Source of the DNA: Muricomes sp.
GTDB taxonomy: Bacteria > Bacillota > Clostridia > Lachnospirales > Lachnospiraceae
Assembly (NCBI GenBank): GCA_020024675.1
Contig: JAHHTM010000089.1
Span: forward strand, 1 to 5,924
DNA: 5,924 nt
Reading direction: 5' to 3'
Shown piece after piece: positions 1 through 5,035 of the stretch (positions are counted from its first letter, which is position 1; each line of letters starts with the position of its first letter). The notes beneath the pieces are model-generated. The model saw only the letters and a program-made list of their open reading frames with translations. It made no database searches and was not told the DNA's origin. The position numbers were made by a program, and so were the translations under genes.

Positions 1-2
1 TT

Positions 3-68
3 GTTATAAAATGGGATAGAATCAGAACCATAGGAGATGATGTTATTCTTGTAGAGGTGATTCTGTAA
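3..68 (+). CDS. C-terminal end of a YlmC/YmxH-like PRC-barrel protein (partial)
   Basis: An open frame enters from the left edge and ends at TAA 66-68, leaving 21 residues that begin VIKWDRIRTIGDDVILVEV. The pattern of a short 'P/K-W-x-x-I-x-x-I-G-x-D-V-I-L-V' strand pair at the extreme C-terminus is typical of the small YlmC/YmxH sporulation-associated PRC-barrel proteins of Clostridia and Bacilli. Members of that family are about 80-100 residues long and their function is poorly defined. The start and most of the protein lie outside the window, so the call rests on one short tail. It is a separate transcription unit from the GTPase operon downstream, which has its own promoter, although no convincing terminator is visible between them. 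Confidence 0.55.
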   Translation, partial: VIKWDRIRTIGDDVILVEVIL

Positions 69-74
69 AAGATG

Positions 75-96
75 TCAAGTATGGTACTGCTATTGA
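75..96. promoter_or_regulatory. Candidate operator: spaced dyad TCAA-N5-GTAC-N5-TTGA
   Basis: TCAA (75-78), GTAC (84-87) and TTGA (93-96) are arranged with exact two-fold symmetry around position 85.5, and the right end overlaps the proposed -35 box of the GTPase operon. This position would suit a repressor of a metal-homeostasis operon. It does not match a Zur/Fur-type box that I recognise, and symmetry at 12 of 22 positions could arise by chance. Confidence 0.25.
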
Positions 97-121
97 ATTT
101 TAAGGGATTTTGTGATAAAAT
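93..121 (+). promoter_or_regulatory. Sigma-A promoter of the CobW/P47K GTPase operon
   Basis: A -35 box TTGAAT (93-98) is followed by a 17-bp spacer and -10 box TAAAAT (116-121), preceded by TGA (113-115) as an extended -10 element. Transcription would start near 128, giving a leader of about 28 nt before the ATG at 156. The -10 region closely resembles the one at 2305-2314 (TGTGRTAAAAT in both). Confidence 0.6.
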
Positions 122-155
122 TTAAAATATATTTTTTAGAAAGAGATGATGTAAA

Positions 156-677
156 ATGACAAAAGTAGATATTTTTTCAGGCTTTTTAGGAGCCGGTAAA
201 ACAACATTAATAAAAAAATTAATTGCTGAAGCTTACAAAGGTGAACAGATTGTCCTTATCGAAAATGAGTTTGGAGAAATCGGTATAGATGGAGGTTTTT
301 TACAGGATGCTGGCGTGCATATAAATGAGATGAATTCCGGTTGTATCTGCTGTTCTCTGGTAGGAGATTTTGGCAGAGCGCTTGAGCAGGTTATTGAGCA
401 GTATAATCCCGACAGAATCCTGATTGAACCGTCAGGAGTAGGTAAATTAAGCGATGTAATACGTGCGGTACAGAATCTGCATAATGAGAACATTACATTA
501 AATGGATTCTCCACAGTTGTAGATGCAAAAAAAGTAAAAATGTACATGAAGAACTTTGGTGAATTCTTTAATAATCAGGTGGAACATGCAAGTACAATTA
601 TTTTAAGTCATACTGCAGGTCTTTCACAGGAAAAACTTGATGGTGCAGTAGAACTTCTTCGTGAACATAATACGTAA
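156..677 (+). CDS. CobW/P47K (COG0523) GTPase, N-terminal half, cut by in-frame TAA
   Basis: This is the G domain of a CobW/P47K metallochaperone-type GTPase, a cytoplasmic family that uses GTP hydrolysis to deliver metals such as Zn, Co or Ni. Visible motifs are the P-loop GFLGAGKTT (residues 9-17), the switch segment ENEFGEIG (36-43), the family-defining metal-binding CxCC (Cys63, Cys65, Cys66) and IEPSG (90-94, Walker B/DxxG region). The usual NKxD position appears to be LSHTAG (150-155), so guanine specificity is not obvious. Translation stops at TAA 675-677, but the same frame continues open to 1256 with sequence expected of the rest of the family protein, so this 173-residue product would lack the C-terminal domain. 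The start at 156 has a weak AAGAGATG upstream (141-148), and an in-frame TGA at 147-149 excludes earlier starts. Confidence 0.85.
   Translation: MTKVDIFSGFLGAGKTTLIKKLIAEAYKGEQIVLIENEFGEIGIDGGFLQDAGVHINEMNSGCICCSLVGDFGRALEQVIEQYNPDRILIEPSGVGKLSDVIRAVQNLHNENITLNGFSTVVDAKKVKMYMKNFGEFFNNQVEHASTIILSHTAGLSQEKLDGAVELLREHNT
675..677 (+). other. Internal in-frame TAA stop codon
   Basis: The codons read AAT ACG TAA GCA where an uninterrupted relative would be expected to have a sense codon, plausibly Lys AAA, which is one base from TAA. This single codon separates the GTPase half from the metal-binding and CobW_C half. Confidence 0.85.
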
Positions 678-734
678 GCATTTATTGTAACAACAGACTG
701 GGATAGTATTGATGGAAAACAGATTTTAGAAGCA

Positions 735-1256
735 ATGGAAAAGAAAAGCACTCTTGAAGCTGAATTAAAGCATCTCGCAGAACTTGAACATGAACATCAT
801 CACCATGATCACGACCATGAATGTGGATGTGACTGCGAACACGACCATGACCACGACCATGAACATCATCATGACCATGAGTGTGGATGTGGCTGTGATC
901 ACGACCATGAACATGAGCATCATCATCATGACCACGATCATGATTGTGGCTGCGGACACGATCATCATCATCACCATGCTGATGAAGTATTCTCAAGTTT
1001 TGGTACAGAAACAGCACATAAGTTTACAGAAGAACAGATTACCCATATTCTGCAGCAGTTAAATGATGAAGAAAAATATGGACAGGTACTGAGAGCAAAA
1101 GGTATTGTAGAAGGTGAAGACGGAAAGTGGATTCATTTTGATTATGTACCTGGAGAACCTGATGTAAGACACGGAAGCGCGGCAGTTACAGGTCTTATCT
1201 GTGTAATTGGTGCAGGCATTGAAGCAGAAAAAATGGAAGAACTGTTTGGATTATAG
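735..1256 (+). CDS. C-terminal half of CobW GTPase: His/Cys-rich metal loop plus CobW_C domain
   Basis: This reading frame is the continuation of the GTPase begun at 156. From the internal ATG it has 173 residues: a short helix (1-18), a His/Asp/Glu/Cys-rich segment (19-81) and a CobW C-terminal domain (about 84-173) with the segments VLRAKGIV (118-125) and KWIHFDYVPGE (131-141) typical of CobW_C. Such His-rich loops in COG0523 proteins bind Zn, Ni or Co ions. The ATG at 735 has no convincing Shine-Dalgarno (only GGAAAA about 17 nt upstream), and normal family sequence continues upstream of it. Independent translation as a separate protein is therefore doubtful, although translational reinitiation after the TAA cannot be excluded. 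Its end overlaps the ribosome binding site of the next gene. Confidence 0.6.
   Translation: MEKKSTLEAELKHLAELEHEHHHHDHDHECGCDCEHDHDHDHEHHHDHECGCGCDHDHEHEHHHHDHDHDCGCGHDHHHHHADEVFSSFGTETAHKFTEEQITHILQQLNDEEKYGQVLRAKGIVEGEDGKWIHFDYVPGEPDVRHGSAAVTGLICVIGAGIEAEKMEELFGL
789..977 (+). repeat. Three-unit tandem repeat encoding a His/Cys metal-binding loop
   Basis: The 63 codons contain 30 His and 8 Cys. The pattern is a run of H/D/E residues followed by a Cys-Gly cluster, repeated three times: ECGCDC, ECGCGC, then DCGCG. The first Cys of successive clusters lies 20 and 21 residues apart, so the DNA repeat period is about 60 nt, with recurring CAT/CAC/GAC/GAA and TGT-GGA-TGT codons. It lies between the G domain and the CobW_C domain, where metal-storage loops are found in related proteins. 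Confidence 0.85.
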
Positions 1257-1265
1257 GAGATAGTA

Positions 1266-2204
1266 ATGGAAATACCAGTATATTTATTTACAGGCTTTTT
1301 AGAAAGTGGGAAAACCACATTTATTCAGGAAGCTCTGGAAGACGAAGAATTTAATTCAGGAGAAAGGACACTTTTTCTTTTATGTGAAGAAGGAGAAGAA
1401 GAATATCATGCGAGCAGATTTTATGGCCTTAATGTCTTTTTTGAAAACATTGAGGAGGAAGAGTCTCTCACAAGAGAGTATTTAGCAGGTCTTCAAAAAA
1501 AACACAACGCAGAGCGTGTTATTGTAGAGTATAACGGAATGTGGAATCTGGATTCGTTTTATCAGAATATGCCACAGGGATGGATTACTTATCAGGAGAT
1601 GATGTTTGCAGATGCTACAACTTTTCTGACATATAACCAGGCAATGAGACCACTTGTATATGATAAGCTTAAGAGTGCGGAACTTGTTATCTTTAATCGA
1701 TGTGTTAAAGGGTTTGATAAGATGGAATTCCATAAAATTGTACGTGCAGCAAATAAGAACAGTCAGATTGCTTATGAATACAGTAAAGATGATGTGGAGT
1801 ATGATACAATTAAAGATCCGTTACCATTTGACCTTAATGCTCCAATTGTAGAAATTAAGGATAATGACTATGCAGAGTGGTATCGTGACATAAACGAGGA
1901 AGTGGAAAAATATGAAGGAAAGGTTATCTCTGTTAAAGGTCGTTGTGCATTAGGCGGTGGCCTTGCAGAAAATCAGTTTGTTTTCGGACGCCATGTTATG
2001 ACCTGCTGTGTAGATGATATACAGTTTGCAGGACTTGCATATGTATGGGATAAAGTGGATACAATGACGCACGGTGAATGGTATCAGGTTGAAGCAGAAG
2101 TAAAACTTGAATATCTTGAAGTATACGGAGAAAAAGGACCTGTACTTTATTGTAGAAAAGTTGAACCGGCAGAAGAGGCAGATCCGGAAGTGGCAACATT
2201 CTAG
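1266..2204 (+). CDS. P47K-type P-loop GTPase fused to a DUF1980/TIGR03943-like C-terminal domain
   Basis: This is a 312-residue cytoplasmic protein. Residues 1-150 are a divergent CobW/P47K G domain with P-loop GFLESGKTT (10-18), VIVEYNG (85-91) at the Walker B/DxxG region and FNRC (143-146) at the NKxD-like position. The CxCC motif of the partner gene is absent. Residues about 218-300 form a small beta-rich domain containing GRHVMTCCVDDIQFAG (241-256). This Cys-Cys motif is characteristic of the C-terminal region of DUF1980/TIGR03943 (YcgQ-type) proteins, which are usually encoded next to permeases. Translation starts 9 nt after the preceding stop, with AGGAGA (1255-1260) overlapping that stop, so it is co-transcribed and probably coupled. 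Metal handling, perhaps as a partner of the CobW protein, is inferred from context and the Cys pair. The substrate is unknown. Confidence 0.75.
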   Translation: MEIPVYLFTGFLESGKTTFIQEALEDEEFNSGERTLFLLCEEGEEEYHASRFYGLNVFFENIEEEESLTREYLAGLQKKHNAERVIVEYNGMWNLDSFYQNMPQGWITYQEMMFADATTFLTYNQAMRPLVYDKLKSAELVIFNRCVKGFDKMEFHKIVRAANKNSQIAYEYSKDDVEYDTIKDPLPFDLNAPIVEIKDNDYAEWYRDINEEVEKYEGKVISVKGRCALGGGLAENQFVFGRHVMTCCVDDIQFAGLAYVWDKVDTMTHGEWYQVEAEVKLEYLEVYGEKGPVLYCRKVEPAEEADPEVATF

Positions 2205-2254
2205 TTGAAAACCTAATAAAAATAAAAAATTCTATCTGAGAATTACATAATGAC

Positions 2255-2304
2255 AAAAAAGTACTCTTGCATTTGTTTATAAATGTATACAAGGGTATTT
2301 TTTT
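2255..2304 (+). terminator. Rho-independent terminator ending the GTPase operon
   Basis: The left arm AAAAAAGTACTCTTG (2255-2269) pairs with CAAGGGTATTTTTTT (2290-2304), giving 15 bp with two G-U wobbles. The right arm runs into the T tract, and two further pairs lie beyond one mismatch near the loop. The A run on the left would give a U tract on the other strand too, so the element may act in both directions. It starts about 50 bp after the stop at 2204. Confidence 0.75.
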
Positions 2305-2314
2305 GTGGTAAAAT
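2286..2314 (+). promoter_or_regulatory. Promoter of the PocR sensor / AraC regulator operon
   Basis: A -35 box TATACA (2286-2291), a 17-bp spacer and an extended -10 element TGG-TAAAAT (2306-2314) match a sigma-A promoter. The expected start is near 2321, giving a leader of about 49 nt. The -35 and spacer lie within the right arm of the preceding terminator, so the two transcription units share DNA. Confidence 0.55.
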
Positions 2315-2369
2315 CTAACTGAAAAAAGATAAAAAGCATTTGCACTTGTTTTTATTTTAGGAGACGGAA

Positions 2370-3602
2370 ATGAAACAGATAGAAAAAATAGTGGACATTA
2401 ATGTATTGCAACAAATGCAAGATGATTTTGCGTATGCAGTAGGTATGGCTTTTATCACTGTGGATTATACAGGGAAACCTATTACTAAGCCCAGTGGATT
2501 TACAGATTTTTGCACACATTTGAGAAAAAATCCGGATTATTTTGCTAAATGCTGTCAATGTGATGCACATGGAGGATTACAGGCAGCAATATCTGGAGAA
2601 TCACAAATTTATTATTGCCATGCAGGCCTTATAGATTATGCGGTTCCTCTTATTTTAGATGGAACTTATTGCGGATCAGTTATGGGTGGACAGGTAAAAT
2701 GCAGTGATACCAAAGGCAAAGAGATTAAGCCGATTCTTTCAGAAACATCAAATTTGAGCAAAGACGAAGAACTACAAAATGAGTGGAAAAAATTGAAAGA
2801 TGGGGATATAGAAAAAATAGCTGCCGTTCTGCGTATTCTTCAAACGAGTGTTCTTAATTTAATGAGAAAAGGATACATGGAATTAATGGTCAATGAATTA
2901 AAGGACAAGGAAAAAGAGCTATTAGAAGAAAAGAATAAACGTATAAAAATGGAAGAGACGATGTCGAATGATCAGTTTAAAGAGAATATACCAAGAGAAA
3001 AGGCAGACTTTTTATTTTCAAATTTAAGTATTGTATCAAATCTGGCTTATCTTGAAGAAGCAAAGCAAACAGAACAATCCGTATATGCTTTGTCTGATAT
3101 GCTTCGATATTCTTTAGAGCGTAGAGATAATCAAATATCCACTTTAGGCGAAGAATTGGACTATATTAAGAACTATTTAACTATGGAAAAACTTCGTTTA
3201 GGGGATAAGTTTAATTACATTATTGATGTATCAGAAGATTACTGTGAAGTACCTTGTCCTGCGATGATGCTTCAACCTGTTGTAGAAAATGCTATAGAAT
3301 ATACAGTGGAGAACCAATCTGAAGGCGGATCTATAGAGATTAGCGGAGAGCAACAAAATGGAGATTTTGTGATCAGTGTTATAGACGAAGGAAAAGGTTT
3401 TCCTAAAGAAATTATAGAAAATATTAATGATGAACAGATGCCTGCAATTAAAGCAAAAAATAGATTTGCCCTTTATAATCTAAACCGAAATTTATGTTTA
3501 CTATTTGGAAAAAAATATCATTTAGAGGCAAAAAATTTACCAAATAATAGTGGAGCAGAAGTCTTAATACGAATTCCAATGAAAAATGATTTAATTAAAT
3601 GA
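2370..3602 (+). CDS. PocR-domain LytS-type sensor histidine kinase, lacking the phosphoacceptor His
   Basis: This is a 410-residue soluble sensor with no membrane segment. Residues about 8-165 form a PocR ligand-binding domain with the conserved Cys pattern C48, C61-C62-x-C64, C83 and C101. PocR domains sense small metabolites in propanediol-type loci. A charged, probably coiled-coil linker (about 172-205) leads to a His_kinase (LytS/YehU-class) dimerisation segment and a HATPase_c domain. The N box VVENAI (304-309) and G1 box DEGKG (339-343) are kept. The G2 region reads NRFALYN (364-370) instead of the expected GxGLxN. The phosphoacceptor motif, normally NPHFLFNTLN, reads KADFLFSNLS (211-220), with Asp213 replacing His, and there is no His at all between 85 and 383. 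It may bind ATP but probably cannot autophosphorylate in the usual way. Ribosome binding site AGGAG (2359-2363) lies 6 nt before the ATG. It is followed 10 bp later by its regulator. Confidence 0.85.
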   Translation: MKQIEKIVDINVLQQMQDDFAYAVGMAFITVDYTGKPITKPSGFTDFCTHLRKNPDYFAKCCQCDAHGGLQAAISGESQIYYCHAGLIDYAVPLILDGTYCGSVMGGQVKCSDTKGKEIKPILSETSNLSKDEELQNEWKKLKDGDIEKIAAVLRILQTSVLNLMRKGYMELMVNELKDKEKELLEEKNKRIKMEETMSNDQFKENIPREKADFLFSNLSIVSNLAYLEEAKQTEQSVYALSDMLRYSLERRDNQISTLGEELDYIKNYLTMEKLRLGDKFNYIIDVSEDYCEVPCPAMMLQPVVENAIEYTVENQSEGGSIEISGEQQNGDFVISVIDEGKGFPKEIIENINDEQMPAIKAKNRFALYNLNRNLCLLFGKKYHLEAKNLPNNSGAEVLIRIPMKNDLIK

Positions 3603-3612
3603 GGAGCGGAAT

Positions 3613-4647
3613 ATGTGTCATAGTGCATTAATTGTAAGTAATAATCAATTAGAGAGGAGAATTGTAAGTAAATGTCTAAAAGAAAATATAAAGAAACTGG
3701 AAGAGATTAAAGAGGCAGTTACTCTGGAGGAGGCTTTAGAACTTTTAGAGACTTTTAGCCCGGAATTAATTGTGCAGGATATGTCTAATCTTTCGCAAAG
3801 TGTATTTCAAGTTGTAACTAAAGCAAGAAAAAAGTATTCTAATCTTATTGTCATCATTACTTCTGCAACAAATGAAAGTGATGTTCTGGCTACGGTTCTC
3901 AAAGCAGGTGCCAATGGTTATCTGTTGAAACCCTATTCTCCGGAGAGCTTATTAAAGATTGTTCAGGAGGCTATAATTAAAAAGGACAAGAATAGTGATG
4001 AAGAAAATGCTGACCTGCGGGAAAAAATAAAGAACCATATGATTGAGAGTTTCCGTTGCCATAAGTATAAAAAATCCATTAATATAGCAAAAGAATACAT
4101 TGATTCTTTTTTTGATTATGAGGATAATGAGACTATGCAGTTTACAAAGACATTTGAGTTCTTGGAGATTCTCAGTCAAATTGAACAAGAATATGGAAAT
4201 GCTTTTCATCCAGTAAATCGAAATAAATGTGAGGATCGATATTCTGCTTACTTAGAAGCGGAAGAATACATTCAACGCATACACAATCTTTTGGACAAAG
4301 AATATATCTACAGGGACGATATGAATAAAGCACTGAACTATATAGATATTAACATGAAGAAAGGCATTAGTTTAGAGGATGTAGCTGATTACATCAATGT
4401 GAGCACATGCTATTTCAGCAAGTTATTTAAGAAAAGTACAGGTACGAACTTTATTTCTTATGTTACCGAGGGAAGAATAGAAATGGCCAAAGAAATGTTG
4501 AATTACACTCAGATGCCGGTTGTGAATATTGCATATGAATTATCATATACGGAGACAAATTATTTTAGCAAAGCTTTTAAAAAGTATATGGGAATGTCAC
4601 CTACAGAATATAGACAGCAATGTGTTGCAGAACATAAAAAACATTGA
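3613..4647 (+). CDS. REC-AraC family response regulator with degenerate receiver domain
   Basis: This is a 344-residue cytoplasmic transcription regulator. Residues about 3-122 form a CheY-like receiver domain. The phosphoacceptor Asp56 (IVQDM), Ser84 or Thr83 (ITSAT) and Lys106 (LLKPYSP) are present. The metal-binding acidic cluster normally at the end of strand 1 (DD or DDE) is Ser9-Asn10-Asn11 (LIVSNN), so Mg-dependent phosphorylation is doubtful. Residues about 125-235 are a mostly helical linker without a recognised domain. Residues about 239-337 form an AraC-type DNA-binding domain with two helix-turn-helix units: SLEDVADYINVSTCYFSKLF (253-272) and a second around 303-325, ending in the family signature MGMSPTEYR (326-334). 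GAGGAG (3601-3606) lies 6 nt before the ATG and overlaps the kinase stop, so translation of the pair is probably coupled. The likely target is the pduQ operon downstream. Confidence 0.88.
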   Translation: MCHSALIVSNNQLERRIVSKCLKENIKKLEEIKEAVTLEEALELLETFSPELIVQDMSNLSQSVFQVVTKARKKYSNLIVIITSATNESDVLATVLKAGANGYLLKPYSPESLLKIVQEAIIKKDKNSDEENADLREKIKNHMIESFRCHKYKKSINIAKEYIDSFFDYEDNETMQFTKTFEFLEILSQIEQEYGNAFHPVNRNKCEDRYSAYLEAEEYIQRIHNLLDKEYIYRDDMNKALNYIDINMKKGISLEDVADYINVSTCYFSKLFKKSTGTNFISYVTEGRIEMAKEMLNYTQMPVVNIAYELSYTETNYFSKAFKKYMGMSPTEYRQQCVAEHKKH

Positions 4648-4734
4648 GTGGCAACGCAGAATAATTTGAAAAGAAGTATAGGGTATTTATACATTTAATT
4701 TGATAGGGTCAGGCAATACTTAGAGAGGAACAAC

Positions 4735-4765
4735 GAACGTTCTGTTCTATAGAGTGGTCATAGAG
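4735..4765. repeat. GAACGTTC palindrome followed by an ATAGAG direct repeat
   Basis: GAACGTTC (4735-4742) is a perfect 8-bp palindrome, flanked by further GAAC (4728-4731) and GTTC (4744-4747). ATAGAG then occurs at 4749-4754 and 4760-4765, 11 bp apart, about one helical turn. Direct repeats with this phasing are compatible with AraC-family binding, but the units are short and the assignment is speculative. Confidence 0.25.
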
Positions 4766-4770
4766 AAAAA

Positions 4771-4808
4771 CAGCAAAGTAAATGTTGGATAGTTTAATAT
4801 CTTTGCTG
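4771..4808. repeat. Inverted repeat CAGCAAAG / CTTTGCTG in the pduQ upstream region
   Basis: The perfect 8-bp arms 4771-4778 and 4801-4808 are separated by 22 nt. Inside them TAAA (4779-4782) can pair with TTTA (4793-4796), leaving a 4-nt bulge. No T tract follows on the + strand. On the - strand the hairpin is followed by TTTTT (from 4770 leftward), so it could be a terminator for leftward transcription, an RNA leader hairpin or a protein site. Confidence 0.35.
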
Positions 4809-4872
4809 CTTGGACTAATATAATCAAAAAATCATCTCCTTAAATATAAATAATTGTCATTGTCCTTCTTGA

Positions 4873-4902
4873 TTTACCGGTAAAACATTTGAGGTAAACC
4901 TC
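4873..4902. promoter_or_regulatory. Paired palindromes, candidate operator upstream of pduQ
   Basis: TTTACCGGTAAA (4873-4884) is a perfect 12-bp palindrome. GAGGT-AA-ACCTC (4891-4902) is a second one with 5-bp arms. Both contain GGTAAA, at 4879 and 4893, 14 bp apart. They sit at the -35/spacer position relative to TATGAT (4903-4908). The 2-nt and 0-nt loops argue for a DNA-binding-protein site rather than an RNA hairpin. The bound protein is unknown; the adjacent AraC regulator is the obvious candidate. Confidence 0.4.
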
Positions 4903-4980
4903 TATGATTTGCTTCCCTATTGAAATTATTTATCCAGATAGCAGGTTTTAATAAAGAGAAAATCTTAATTAACTTTTTAT

Positions 4981-5009
4981 TAGACAAAATATAGAGGAAA
5001 ATGTATTTT
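4981..5009 (+). promoter_or_regulatory. Candidate proximal promoter of pduQ
   Basis: TAGACA (4981-4986, five of six matches to TTGACA), a 17-bp spacer and TATTTT (5004-5009) would start transcription near 5016, about 20 nt before the ATG at 5036. The -10 match is only moderate. Confidence 0.35.
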
Positions 5010-5035
5010 AATAATATGCGAAAGGAAGCAGCAAA

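Larger units (their letters stand above)
156..1256 (+). pseudogene. Full-length CobW/P47K GTPase gene interrupted by one TAA codon
   Basis: Bases 156-1256 form one continuous reading frame of 366 codons plus stop, apart from a single internal TAA at 675-677. The 19 codons between that stop and the next ATG (735) encode AFIVTTDWDSIDGKQILEA, which is normal CobW-family sequence following 'LLREHN'. They therefore belong to the protein and are not an intergenic gap. The assembled length of about 366 residues fits the family. No frameshift or other stop is present and both halves keep their motifs, so the lesion is recent, strain-specific or a sequencing error, or else the stop is tolerated. TAA is neither the Sec nor the Pyl codon, so programmed recoding is unlikely. 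Confidence 0.7.
4648..5035. other. 388-bp intergenic region, probable control region of the pduQ operon
   Basis: No credible gene is seen on either strand. The minus-strand frame here runs over the pduQ start and has no family-like sequence. No strong terminator follows the regulator gene; only a weak GTATA/TATAC hairpin (4676-4692) lies near its end. Candidate promoter pieces are a perfect TATAAT (4819-4824) with no good -35, TATGAT (4903-4908) just right of two palindromes, and TAGACA (4981-4986) with TATTTT (5004-5009) at 17-bp spacing, which would give a short leader. Weak -35 boxes are consistent with an AraC-activated promoter. Which one is used cannot be settled from sequence. No B12 riboswitch box was recognised. 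Confidence 0.55.

Noticed and set aside
675..677. Programmed recoding (selenocysteine or pyrrolysine) at the internal stop
   Set aside because: The codon is TAA, whereas Sec uses TGA and Pyl uses TAG. No SECIS-like hairpin was evident.
682..1017. Long open frames on the minus strand and in the alternative plus frame across the His-rich region (also 765-977 minus and 784-1062 plus)
   Set aside because: They are shadows of the repeated CAT/GAC/GAA codons. Their products are low-complexity His/Arg/Val/Met strings with no ribosome binding site or family resemblance.
2370..3602. CRISPR, tRNA, rRNA, insertion sequences or phage features anywhere in the window
   Set aside because: No spaced direct-repeat array, cloverleaf, transposase-like protein or terminal inverted repeat was seen on either strand.
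4676..4692. Terminator after the AraC regulator gene (GTATA/TATAC hairpin)
   Set aside because: Only 5 AT-rich base pairs and no T tract follow, which is too weak to call.
4735..4747. LexA/DinR box around GAACGTTC
   Set aside because: The Firmicutes SOS box needs GAAC-N4-GTTC. Here the half sites are directly abutted, or spaced by 5 or 7, so the spacing is wrong.
4873..4884. CcpA cre site
   Set aside because: TTTACCGGTAAA lacks the central CG flanked as in TGWAANCGNTNWCA and has CCGG instead.
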